NCBI GenBank assembly: GCA_019056875.1 | Contig: DXJA01000363.1 | Span: forward strand, 1-5,782 | Length of the DNA stretch: 5,782 nucleotides | Source of the DNA: Candidatus Jordarchaeum madagascarense | GTDB taxonomy: Archaea > Asgardarchaeota > Jordiarchaeia > Jordiarchaeales > Jordiarchaeaceae | Reading direction: 5' to 3' | Part shown: in pieces, positions 1-5,685 of the stretch | How the letters are laid out: each line of letters begins with the position of its first letter | Position numbering within the stretch: position 1 is the first letter of the stretch | Notes under the pieces: generated by a model | What the model was told of the DNA's origin: nothing | Database searches by the model: none | The model's input: the letters and a program-made list of their open reading frames with translations, nothing else | Made by a program: the position numbers and the translations under genes

Positions 1-206
1 ATCAACTTCCCGAGAGCCTCTACAGCACCACTTCGAACATGCCAGTCTTCATCCTTCAGAGCTTGGATCAGTGGTTCTACCGCTCTCTCGTCTTTTATTC
101 TTCCGAGAGCCTCTGCTGCACTACTTCGAACATGCCGGTTTTCGTTCCTCAGGTCCTGAATGAGAAGAAACAGCTTCTTGCTTTCTTCAGTTTCCGTCAT
201 TTCCAT
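1..206 (-). CDS. HEAT/PBS-lyase-repeat protein, N-terminal part, cut by window edge
   Basis: The minus strand reads ATG at 206 and stays open to the window edge (68 codons), so the C-terminus is missing. After a short charged leader (MEMTETEESKK) come alpha-helical repeats of about 31 residues with the HEAT/PBS-lyase signature: RHVRSSAAEALGRIKDERAVE, then WHVRSGAVEALGKL. The pattern xxVRxxAxEALGxIxDxRAVEPLIxALxDE is typical of repeat scaffolds that bind proteins; no catalytic domain is visible, so the specific role is unknown. GAGGGG at 214-209 is a Shine-Dalgarno-like site 4 nt before ATG 206; a second in-frame ATG at 200 would be 10 nt from its GAGG core. The gene lies downstream of rpoB on the same strand, separated by 143 nt with T-tracts and its own TATA-like box, so co-transcription is doubtful. 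The family call is firm; the function is not. Confidence 0.85.
   Translation of the reverse strand, partial: MEMTETEESKKLFLLIQDLRNENRHVRSSAAEALGRIKDERAVEPLIQALKDEDWHVRSGAVEALGKL
11..136. repeat. Tandem 93-nt coding repeat inside the HEAT gene
   Basis: Two copies of a 93-nt unit (31 codons, one HEAT repeat) are visible at DNA level. CGAGAGCC occurs at 11-18 and 104-111, and CTTCGAACATGCC at 31-43 and 124-136, each exactly 93 nt apart, with moderate divergence between. The similarity at silent positions suggests recent duplication or gene conversion of repeat units; more copies may lie outside the window. Confidence 0.8.
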
Positions 207-253
207 TACCCCTCAAAGAAACAAACCACTCTACCACATATTATATCAGTTCA

Positions 254-267
254 CCTTATATATTTAA
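254..267 (-). promoter_or_regulatory. TATA-like box for the HEAT gene
   Basis: Read on the minus strand, this is TTAAATATATAAGG, an A/T-rich archaeal-type TATA element ending about 48 nt before ATG 206. Transcription would begin roughly 25 nt downstream (near 230), giving a short leader containing the GAGGGG site. Assigned from position and composition only. Confidence 0.4.
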
Positions 268-289
268 CACATTACTTAAAGAACGATGG

Positions 290-327
290 AAAAAACTGCA
301 CCACCAAAAAGTTACAAAAATAAAAAC
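290..327 (-). terminator. Oligo-T termination region after rpoB
   Basis: On the minus strand, 23-60 nt past the rpoB stop, are four T-tracts: T5 at 326-322, T5 at 320-316, T5 at 310-306 and T6 at 295-290. Archaeal RNA polymerase terminates at oligo-T runs without needing a hairpin, so this stretch is a good candidate for the rpoB 3' end. No strong stem-loop was seen. Confidence 0.5.
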
Positions 328-349
328 CAACACAAAGGAAGATTTACAC

Positions 350-3300
350 CTAAGTCTTCTCAGCAAGCTTAAGACGTGGAGCAATACCCAGCGCCATCAA
401 CTCTTGTAGCAACAACTTAAACGCATAACTCATGTTAACCTTAGCAACCCGCGTATCCTCACCACACATCGGACAATAGTACCTCCCCTTATTCTTATCA
501 TAGACAGCGAGCATACCACACTCCTCACACACCAGAGTAGTGGTCTTGTCCGACTCGTCGACAAGCTTCTCCTTCAAAATAAGCGCTGTTCCATGCGCTA
601 TCAAACAGTCTCGTTCCATTTCTCCGAATCTGAGTCCTCCTTCTCGGGCTCGTCCTTCTGTGGGTTGTCTTGTTAGTATTTGTACTGGTCCGCGTGCTCT
701 GGCGTGTATTTTGTCTGAGACCATGTGGTGTAGTTTTTGGTAGTAGACGACTCCGATGAATATGTCTACTTCGTATTTTCTTCCGGTTATTCCGTTGTAC
801 ATGGTTTCTCTGCCGTTGTATTTGAGGCCTTTTTGGGTTAGTTCTTGGTATAGTTTTTTGGGTGTTTCTCCGCTGAATGCGGTTCCGTCGATTTTTCTTC
901 CGGCGAGTGATCCTACTTTTCCGGCTATGGATTCGATTATTTGTCCGAGGGTCATTCTTGATGGTATGGCGTGGGGGTTGACTATGAGGTCTGGGACTGT
1001 GCCGTCTTCTGTGAAGGGTAGGTCTTCTTGGGGTACTACTAGTCCGATTATTCCTTTTTGTCCGTGTCTTGTGGCGAATTTGTCTCCGAGTTCGGGTATT
1101 CGTTGGTCTCTGATTTTTACTTTGATTAGTTGGTTTCCGTCTATGGTTTCGGTTACGGATACGGTGTCGACGGTTCCGGTTTCGCCGTGTCTCATGCTGG
1201 TTGAGGTTTCTCTTCTGGTTTGGGTGGGTAGTTCGAATCCTGCGTTTTCTTCTAGGAATCGGGGTGGGCTGGTTCTTCCGATTATTATTTCGCCGCCTTG
1301 TACTTCGGCTTCGGGTTCGATTATTCCGTCTTCGGATAGGTGGCGGTAGGCTTCTGCGGCGCGGTATCCTCTGACGCTGCGGTCGGGGATTTCGAATTTG
1401 TCTTCTTGTCCTCCGGGGTATTTTCTTTCTTCGGCTTCGTAGCTTCTGAAGAATGTGGATCTTCCGAGTCCTCTTTCTATGGAGGCTTTGTTTATGATTA
1501 TAGCGTCTTCTATGTTGTATCCTTCGTAGGATAGTACGGCTACTATGAAGTTTTGTCCTCCGGGTCTTTTGTCGAATCCGGTGGGTGTGGTGGCTCTGGT
1601 GTTTACTACGGGTGTTTGTGGGTAGTGTAGTAGGTGGGCTCGTGTGTCGGCTCGGGTGCGGTAGTTGGCGGCGTATAGGCCTAGTGCTTGTTTTACCATT
1701 CCGGCTTCGTAGGTGTTTCTGGGGCTTTGGTTGTGTTCGGGGTATGGTATTATGGAGGCGGAGATTCCGAGGATTACGTTGGGGGCGATTTCTAGGTGGG
1801 TGTTTTTTTGGGTTACGTCTGGGGGGGTCATGGCTATGTGGGTGTTTTCTTCTTCTTCGGCGTCTAGGAATTCTATTATTCCTCTGCGGGTGAGGTCGCT
1901 GAATTTCCATTCTTTGCTTCTTAATTTGGCTACGTGTTCGGTGGTGAGTTTTGGTGTTCCGTTTTCAACTATTATTAGGGGGCGTCTTACGCGTCCCGGG
2001 TCGCAGTTGGCTTGGATTTCGTCGGTGTTGGAGTAGTGGGCGATGTTTACTTCGTTGTTTATTTGGCTGCTTCTTCTTCGTTTTTTGACTTCTTCTATGA
2101 AGTTTAGTGGTTTGGGGTGTATTCCGAGTAGTCGGCCGTTTAGGTAGACTTGGGCGCCTTTGATTCCTTTTCCTCTTTCTATTTCTTCTATGGGTTGTAC
2201 GCCGAGGTCTACGAAGATGCTTTCTATTTCTCTTTCGTCTGCTCCCACGGAGATGTAGGCTAGGAGTGCTAGGTTTTTGACCAGTCCGCAGTTTGGTCCT
2301 TCGGGGGTTTCGTTGGGGCAGATTTTTCCCCAGTGGGTGGGGTGTAGGTCTCGGGCTTCGAAGTGGGGTTGGCTTCTGCTTAGGGGGGATACTACTCTTC
2401 TGAGGTGGCTTAGTGCGGACATGTAGTTTGTTCTGTCCAGTAGCTGGCTTACTCCGGCTTTTCCGCCTACCCAGTTGCCGGTGGCGAGTGCGTGGTGGAG
2501 GCGGTCTGTGATTACGTCTGCGCGGACGGCGGTTTTGATGTTTCGGCGTCTGCCTCTGACGGCGTTTCTCTCCAGCTGGTATTTGATGTCTCTGCAGAGG
2601 CTGAGGAAAGCGACTCGGAACAGGCTCATTAGTAGGTCTCCGGCGAGTTTTAGTCTCTTGTTGGAGTAGTGGTCTTTATCGTCCTCGGTTCTCTTGTAGA
2701 GGGATAACTCGATTATGTGTGAGGCCATTTGGCCCAGGTAAAACGCTTTTCTTAACCGGTCGCTTTGTTTGGTGCCTATGTGTGGGAGGAGGTAACGGTC
2801 CAGGACCTGTTCCGCTCTCTTTAGACGGTAGTCCCGGGTCTGGCCCACTGCCACACGCTTGCCGACGTAGTCGAGTGCTTCATCGCGAGTGGTGATTTCA
2901 ACCGACGCTTCAATCGAGGGGATCAACTCGCGTATGATGTCGTCGTCGTCGGAGATGGCGTCCGCGATTTGTTTATCACTTTCCAGTCCTAGGGCGCGCA
3001 TCAAAACTACTATTGGAATCTTTCCTGGAACAGAGGGGAAAGAAATTCTGAGCGCTCCTTCACGCCTCCGCTCCATGGTTACTGGCGCTCTGAAGCCCTG
3101 GGCTGTGCTAAACACTTTGGCCACATGGGTGGATGAACTGCTCTTGTTGGCCTCCTCAATAAGGATACGGTTAGGCGCAAGATCCTCTTGAGTAACCAGA
3201 ACCCTCTCACTCCCGTTAATAATAAAGTAGCCTCCCGGGTCATCCGGATCCTCACCCATAGTGATAAGCTCCTCTCGACCCAAATCGGCTAAAGGACACT

Positions 3301-3682
3301 TTTCAGATTTGAGCATAATCGGCAAACGCCCAATGTAAACGTCAACCGGGGGCTCCTCCGTGTCCCCGTTTCGATAAACAATAGCCATCTCCAAATGTAA
3401 ACTTGACGCATAGGTCAGATTACGAATACGGGCCTCATTGGGAAAAACCACCATGGTTGAACCGTCAGCCTCTTTAATAGTGGGCTTTCCAACATCAATT
3501 TTGCCCAGCCTAACGTAGTAGTTCTCACCCTCGGGTTCAATGGTGGCAACCTCGTCCACTATCTGCTGAAGCCCGTGCCTAACAAATTCATCATAAGAAT
3601 CCAAGTGTTGCCGAACCAGACCGTTCTCCTCAATAAAAGCCTCAACAACACGCCAACTATCTAACTGCTCAACATCAGACAT
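350..3682 (-). CDS. rpoB: DNA-directed RNA polymerase subunit B (unsplit)
   Basis: Second-largest subunit of archaeal RNA polymerase, homologous to bacterial beta and eukaryotic Rpb2. It forms half of the active-site cleft. The 1110 residues match unsplit archaeal B subunits. Positions below count from GTG 3691; subtract 3 for the preferred ATG. Visible in order: protrusion and lobe (about 30-400, with YFIINGSERV near 155); fork/external region with ETPEGPNCGLVKNLAL (461-476); GYNIEDAIIINK (724-735), carrying the acidic pair that helps position the second metal; ATRHGQKG (873-880); the hybrid-binding and wall region YYQKLHHMVSDKIHARARGP (983-1002); TEGRAREGGLRFGEMERD (1011-1028); and the C-terminal zinc clamp C1055-x2-C1058-x14-C1073-x2-C1076. 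There is no break where methanogen B''/B' genes split. ATG 3682 is preferred because AGTGAT lies just upstream; GTG 3691 would add three residues and has no ribosome site. The stop is TAG. Codon use changes sharply within the gene. Neither rpoH nor rpoA1 flanks it. Confidence 0.97.
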   Translation of the reverse strand: MSDVEQLDSWRVVEAFIEENGLVRQHLDSYDEFVRHGLQQIVDEVATIEPEGENYYVRLGKIDVGKPTIKEADGSTMVVFPNEARIRNLTYASSLHLEMAIVYRNGDTEEPPVDVYIGRLPIMLKSEKCPLADLGREELITMGEDPDDPGGYFIINGSERVLVTQEDLAPNRILIEEANKSSSSTHVAKVFSTAQGFRAPVTMERRREGALRISFPSVPGKIPIVVLMRALGLESDKQIADAISDDDDIIRELIPSIEASVEITTRDEALDYVGKRVAVGQTRDYRLKRAEQVLDRYLLPHIGTKQSDRLRKAFYLGQMASHIIELSLYKRTEDDKDHYSNKRLKLAGDLLMSLFRVAFLSLCRDIKYQLERNAVRGRRRNIKTAVRADVITDRLHHALATGNWVGGKAGVSQLLDRTNYMSALSHLRRVVSPLSRSQPHFEARDLHPTHWGKICPNETPEGPNCGLVKNLALLAYISVGADEREIESIFVDLGVQPIEEIERGKGIKGAQVYLNGRLLGIHPKPLNFIEEVKKRRRSSQINNEVNIAHYSNTDEIQANCDPGRVRRPLIIVENGTPKLTTEHVAKLRSKEWKFSDLTRRGIIEFLDAEEEENTHIAMTPPDVTQKNTHLEIAPNVILGISASIIPYPEHNQSPRNTYEAGMVKQALGLYAANYRTRADTRAHLLHYPQTPVVNTRATTPTGFDKRPGGQNFIVAVLSYEGYNIEDAIIINKASIERGLGRSTFFRSYEAEERKYPGGQEDKFEIPDRSVRGYRAAEAYRHLSEDGIIEPEAEVQGGEIIIGRTSPPRFLEENAGFELPTQTRRETSTSMRHGETGTVDTVSVTETIDGNQLIKVKIRDQRIPELGDKFATRHGQKGIIGLVVPQEDLPFTEDGTVPDLIVNPHAIPSRMTLGQIIESIAGKVGSLAGRKIDGTAFSGETPKKLYQELTQKGLKYNGRETMYNGITGRKYEVDIFIGVVYYQKLHHMVSDKIHARARGPVQILTRQPTEGRAREGGLRFGEMERDCLIAHGTALILKEKLVDESDKTTTLVCEECGMLAVYDKNKGRYYCPMCGEDTRVAKVNMSYAFKLLLQELMALGIAPRLKLAEKT

Positions 3683-3686
3683 AACA

Positions 3687-3692
3687 ATCACT
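3687..3692 (-). promoter_or_regulatory. Weak ribosome binding site that decides the rpoB start
   Basis: The minus strand reads AGTGAT, five of six bases of the archaeal GGTGAT core, with the GTGA part ending 5 nt before ATG 3682. It overlaps the alternative GTG start at 3691, which has only T/A-rich sequence before it. This favours the ATG. Confidence 0.45.
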
Positions 3693-3796
3693 TCAAAAAA
3701 ATTAACTTAACACCATAACAATTAACAAACCATTAGCAAACCGTCCCAAACAGCCAAAAAACACCACTTATCTAACCAAACACTAAAACAAAGGAG

Positions 3797-3812
3797 TTTA
3801 TATTTTTTATTA
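3797..3812 (-). promoter_or_regulatory. TATA-like box upstream of rpoB
   Basis: On the minus strand an A-run followed by AATATAAA (3804-3797) resembles a purine-rich BRE plus TATA element. Initiation would fall about 25 nt downstream near 3775, leaving a leader of roughly 90 nt. The same DNA read on the plus strand is TTTATATT after AAAGGAG, which could serve an antisense transcript, so direction is uncertain. The sequence ATTATAAY recurs in this intergenic region at about 3809, 3855 and 3880. The 203 nt between tRNA and rpoB hold no other recognisable gene. Confidence 0.35.
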
Positions 3813-3875
3813 TAACTATAGTCCACCAAACAAATCCACACTTTGAGTCAAAAGATTATAACTGCAATATCTATA

Positions 3876-3894
3876 CGAATTATAATCGAATTAT
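3876..3894. repeat. Short direct repeat beside the tRNA 3' end
   Basis: CGAATTAT occurs at 3876-3883 and again at 3887-3894, an 11-nt period that abuts the encoded CCA of the tRNA. It may be chance in A/T-rich DNA or relate to 3' processing. No matching copy marking an integrated element was found within the window. Confidence 0.4.
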
Positions 3895-3928
3895 TGGCGG
3901 GCTGCAGGAGATTTGAACTCCTGGCCCC

Positions 3929-3966
3929 CGAGTTTCCTCTTCCACTAAAGACAAGAGGCTCCTTAG
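3929..3966 (-). other. tRNA insert 3 (38 nt), at the anticodon-stem/variable-loop junction
   Basis: This insert separates TCCG of the 3' anticodon strand from GGGGCC. A shared CG at both ends allows cuts at 40/41, 41/42 or 42/43. It folds into a hairpin: GAGCCTCTT (3961-3953) pairs with AAGAGG (3941-3936) and CTC (3932-3930), with AAA (3935-3933) bulged. That three-base bulge on the 3' strand beside a CCTC/GAGG helix looks like half of a bulge-helix-bulge, but cutting there would leave extra bases in the tRNA. Confidence 0.65.
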
Positions 3967-3971
3967 CGGAT

Positions 3972-4007
3972 TAAAAGCTTCAACCTTCGTTGGGATTTCC
4001 TTCGAAG
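3972..4007 (-). other. Region holding tRNA insert 2 (30 nt), in the anticodon loop
   Basis: Thirty of these 36 bases must be removed to leave a seven-base loop. The flanking copies CTTCGAA and CTTTTAA make the boundary uncertain. CTTC (4007-4004) can pair with GAAG (3981-3978), stacked directly on the anticodon stem, and AAC can pair with GTT further in. This has the topology of a bulge-helix-bulge with a 4-bp central helix, but the bulges are about 12 and 7 nt instead of 3 and 3. A cut two bases into the first bulge and one base before the end of the second is the standard 37/38 position and gives TCG. Confidence 0.65.
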
Positions 4008-4024
4008 TCCGGTGCTCTTCCTAG

Positions 4025-4054
4025 TTTCTCGGTAAAACGTTTCGCGTTGCGCCT
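4025..4054 (-). other. tRNA insert 1 (30 nt), in the D-loop
   Basis: The insert separates GCTTAG from CTAGGAAGAGC. Removing 4054-4025 gives the 9-nt D-loop AGCTAGGAA, a standard archaeal length. The cut could slide a few bases and still give an acceptable loop. The flanks CTTAG and CTAGG can pair with each other (two pairs involve G-T), and AACG/CGTT forms a small inner stem. I could not draw a canonical bulge-helix-bulge at the junction. Confidence 0.65.
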
Positions 4055-4089
4055 CTAAGCTAGCAGCCCGCGCTTTGAAGAGCACGCTA

Positions 4090-4120
4090 AAATATTTAAT
4101 GGTAACTTATATTCTTTTTG
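4090..4120 (-). promoter_or_regulatory. TATA-like boxes upstream of the tRNA
   Basis: Two candidates exist on the minus strand. AAAAAG-AATATAAG at about 4120-4107 has a purine-rich BRE-like lead and would start RNA about 15 nt before the mature 5' end. TAAATATTTTA at about 4100-4090 is centred 26 nt before the mature end but has a poor BRE. The first resembles the rpoB box (A-run plus AATATAA). Confidence 0.4.
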
Positions 4121-4247
4121 TAAAATAAATTCTTTTCACTATCTTATTCCATGTTCGTATTTTATACAATTTTTTCCGAAAAATTACAGCATAGCTGTTT
4201 AATTTAAAAATTGGGAACCCAAAACCGTAATCGGAAGTATAGAGTAA

Positions 4248-4379
4248 ACTTCGCGGGATGGCAAAGAATTCTTGAAAAGAAGGCTGTACAATAAAGAAGA
4301 ATGGCGCCCTGTTATCAATGAATATTATCTTTCTTGGGAAATGTATAATGATAAATTGTGGAACATAGTGTATATATAA
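4248..4379 (+). pseudogene. Orphan 43-codon open stretch, possible gene remnant
   Basis: Between TAA at 4245-4247 and TAA at 4377-4379 one plus frame stays open and reads like protein: RDGKEFLKRRLYNKEEWRP, followed by VINEYYLSWEMYNDKLW. It is rich in charged and aromatic residues, unlike random A/T-rich DNA. It has no ATG near its beginning (only TTG at 4272) and no ribosome site, so it is more likely the decayed tail of a lost gene than an active small gene. I do not recognise the family. It could also be chance. Confidence 0.3.
4369..4378 (+). promoter_or_regulatory. TATA-like box for the plus-strand HEAT gene
   Basis: TGTATATATA followed by an A-run (about 4369-4384) is a reasonable archaeal TATA element. 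It predicts a start near 4400-4405 and a leader of about 60 nt before ATG 4462. A second, weaker A/T box, TTATAATTT, lies at about 4390-4398. Confidence 0.4.
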
Positions 4380-4451
4380 AAAATATGCGTTATAATTTGT
4401 TAAAACCGCTATGGAAAAGACGAAAAACTGAATATTATATTAAATGGAGAT

Positions 4452-4456
4452 TGAGG
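4452..4456 (+). promoter_or_regulatory. Ribosome binding site that decides the HEAT-gene start
   Basis: TGAGG lies 5 nt before ATG 4462, a good archaeal spacing. The upstream in-frame ATG at 4444 has only A/T-rich sequence before it, so 4462 is the better start. Confidence 0.55.
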
Positions 4457-4461
4457 ACCTA

Positions 4462-5685
4462 ATGAATTACAAAACCAGTACAGAGAAACACTTAGAATTT
4501 TTAGAAAGGTTTCATGACTGGGAATCCATATATCGCAGTATAGCCGAGATTTCAAAACAAGGAACTGAAGCAGTTCCTGCCCTAATCAATAGGCTCAATA
4601 AGAAAAGCTTATCTTATTACATCCTTCTCACCCTATTCCTAATCCGCGATAAAAGAGCTGTACCCCACATTATAGATTGGTTAGAAAACAGCTCCCCTGT
4701 TAACGTTCAAAAAATGGGAATGACTCAACCAATAGTATACGTAGGTTTAAAAGAGGTAACTGCCGCGTGCTACACGCTGGGAGCCTTCGGAGACTCGACT
4801 GCAATTCCAAGTCTCATAAACTTACTAAAGCAATATGGGGGAAACAAACTTGTTTCTGATAGGTATTGCCTGAAAGCCGCAGCAGACGCGCTTGTAAAAA
4901 TTGGAAAAGCATCAGTTCAACCACTAATAGAACTCTTAAAGAGTAAACATTTTGAGACACGGAAATACGCAGCTTATGCACTGGGGAAAATAGGAGATAA
5001 TAGGGCGCTCCCCACCCTTATGGAGATTGTACAAAGCCAGCACGGCTTACTACGTGAAACGGCTTGCAGAGCATTGCTACAAATAGATACTAAAAAAGCA
5101 ACAGAAATAATCCAAGCTAACAGCTTAACACCCAAAGAAGACATAAACTCACATTTCAAACTAGACCAAGATTTAGAAACCATTTACTGGTACTATGACT
5201 CCCTCGACAAACTAGGTCCCCTCTCAGAACATACCTTATCAAAAGAACTGTACAATTACTATATGGAATGGGGAGGCAACTACTTCTACGAAGATGTAAT
5301 AAAGGGAAAGTCAGAATTCGAAGAGATTTTCTTGGTAAAAGGTTTCCCAAAAGAAACAATCAACGAACTGGTAAAGATTGTCTACTTACCCCCACTATGT
5401 TTGTGTGGAGAATACCTCGAATGGAAATACGTAAACTCACCTTCAAGAGAATATTACTATGACGAAGAAGGAGAATACCTAAAAGACATGATATGCATCT
5501 ACTGCAACAACTGCAAAAGATACTCTGGACTAGAAAGAACCGTAAAAACACAGTATCCCCTGGAAAACCGTAGATTATACTGGTTCTACCTACTAAGATT
5601 CCCAAATCAAACGGAACTAATCAACCAAGAACAACTAGAGAAAAAAACTTGGGTAGAATATGAACGGTGCAAACCAGAAGAATAG
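4462..5685 (+). CDS. HEAT-repeat protein with C-terminal cysteine cluster
   Basis: Function not recognised. From ATG 4462 it encodes 407 residues; the alternative ATG 4444 gives 413, and positions here follow the longer form. Residues 38-80 and 103-225 are HEAT/PBS-lyase-type helical repeats, for example AAADALVKIGKASVQPLIELL (145-165) and RKYAAYALGKIGDNRALPTL (173-192). Residues 235-310 look helical and non-repetitive, rich in Tyr and Trp. The C-terminal part has C319-x-C321 and, 29 residues later, C351-x2-C354-x2-C357, a plausible zinc-binding site. No signal peptide or membrane helix is seen, so it is probably cytoplasmic. HEAT repeats normally serve as protein-binding scaffolds; the pairing with a zinc knuckle suggests an adaptor, which is inference. 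It diverges from the tRNA and converges on the gene at 5700. Codons in the second half end mostly in A or C, unlike the first part. The stop is TAG. Confidence 0.85.
   Translation: MNYKTSTEKHLEFLERFHDWESIYRSIAEISKQGTEAVPALINRLNKKSLSYYILLTLFLIRDKRAVPHIIDWLENSSPVNVQKMGMTQPIVYVGLKEVTAACYTLGAFGDSTAIPSLINLLKQYGGNKLVSDRYCLKAAADALVKIGKASVQPLIELLKSKHFETRKYAAYALGKIGDNRALPTLMEIVQSQHGLLRETACRALLQIDTKKATEIIQANSLTPKEDINSHFKLDQDLETIYWYYDSLDKLGPLSEHTLSKELYNYYMEWGGNYFYEDVIKGKSEFEEIFLVKGFPKETINELVKIVYLPPLCLCGEYLEWKYVNSPSREYYYDEEGEYLKDMICIYCNNCKRYSGLERTVKTQYPLENRRLYWFYLLRFPNQTELINQEQLEKKTWVEYERCKPEE

Larger units (their letters stand above)
3895..4069 (-). tRNA. tRNA-Arg(TCG) or tRNA-Lys(TTT), interrupted by three inserts
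   Basis: Removing about 98 nt in three pieces leaves a 77-nt tRNA with every stem paired. Acceptor GGGCTGC (4069-4063) pairs with GCAGCCC (3905-3899), followed by G73 and encoded CCA (3898-3895). D-stem GCTT (4060-4057) pairs with GAGC across a 9-nt loop with G18 G19 A20. Anticodon stem CCGGA (4012-4008) pairs with TCCGG, the variable loop is 5 nt (GGGCC), and T-stem AGGAG/CTCCT encloses TTCAAAT. The anticodon is ambiguous because both CTTCGAA (4007-4001) and CTTTTAA (3977-3971) border the second insert. Cutting at the canonical 37/38 site gives TCG (Arg), supported by A20, a known Arg identity base, and by pairing of CTTC 32-35 with GAAG in the insert. Cutting between 31/32 and 34/35 gives TTT (Lys); cutting at 35/36 gives TCT (Arg). 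That this is a tRNA is strongly supported; the isotype is only a lean towards Arg. Confidence 0.85.
4070..4443. other. Intergenic region between tRNA and the plus-strand HEAT gene
   Basis: This 374-nt A/T-rich gap separates the divergent tRNA (minus) and HEAT gene (plus). It holds TATA-like boxes for each side (4090-4120 minus, 4369-4378 plus) and an orphan open stretch at 4248-4379. TTGGG-AA-CCCAA at 4211-4222 is a short imperfect palindrome of unclear meaning. No RNA gene, array or mobile-element end was recognised. Confidence 0.6.

Noticed and set aside
39..323. A 94-codon plus-strand frame
   Set aside because: It is antisense to the HEAT repeats and runs on into the A/T-rich spacer; no ribosome site or protein-like pattern was seen.
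756..1349. A 197-codon open frame on the plus strand (and similar ones at 1585-2036)
   Set aside because: These are antisense shadows of rpoB, whose conserved motifs run through the same DNA.
525..1910. A 461-codon open frame on the minus strand
   Set aside because: It overlaps rpoB in another frame and its product is almost only Arg, Pro, His, Asn, Thr and Lys. It is open because the coding strand is poor in T here, so stop codons are rare.
3895..4069. A class II tRNA (Leu/Ser type) with a long variable arm instead of a third insert
   Set aside because: The D-arm is of class I type, and the 40-odd nt between TCCG and the T-stem is too long for a variable arm, whereas removing 38 nt gives an exact 5-nt variable loop.
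4211..4222. TTGGG-AA-CCCAA palindrome as a regulator site or hairpin
   Set aside because: The two-base loop is too tight for an RNA hairpin and no second copy was seen to support an operator.
5156..5605. Minus-strand open frames opposite the HEAT gene
   Set aside because: The plus-strand frame has clear repeats, a ribosome site and a cysteine motif; the minus frames have none of these.
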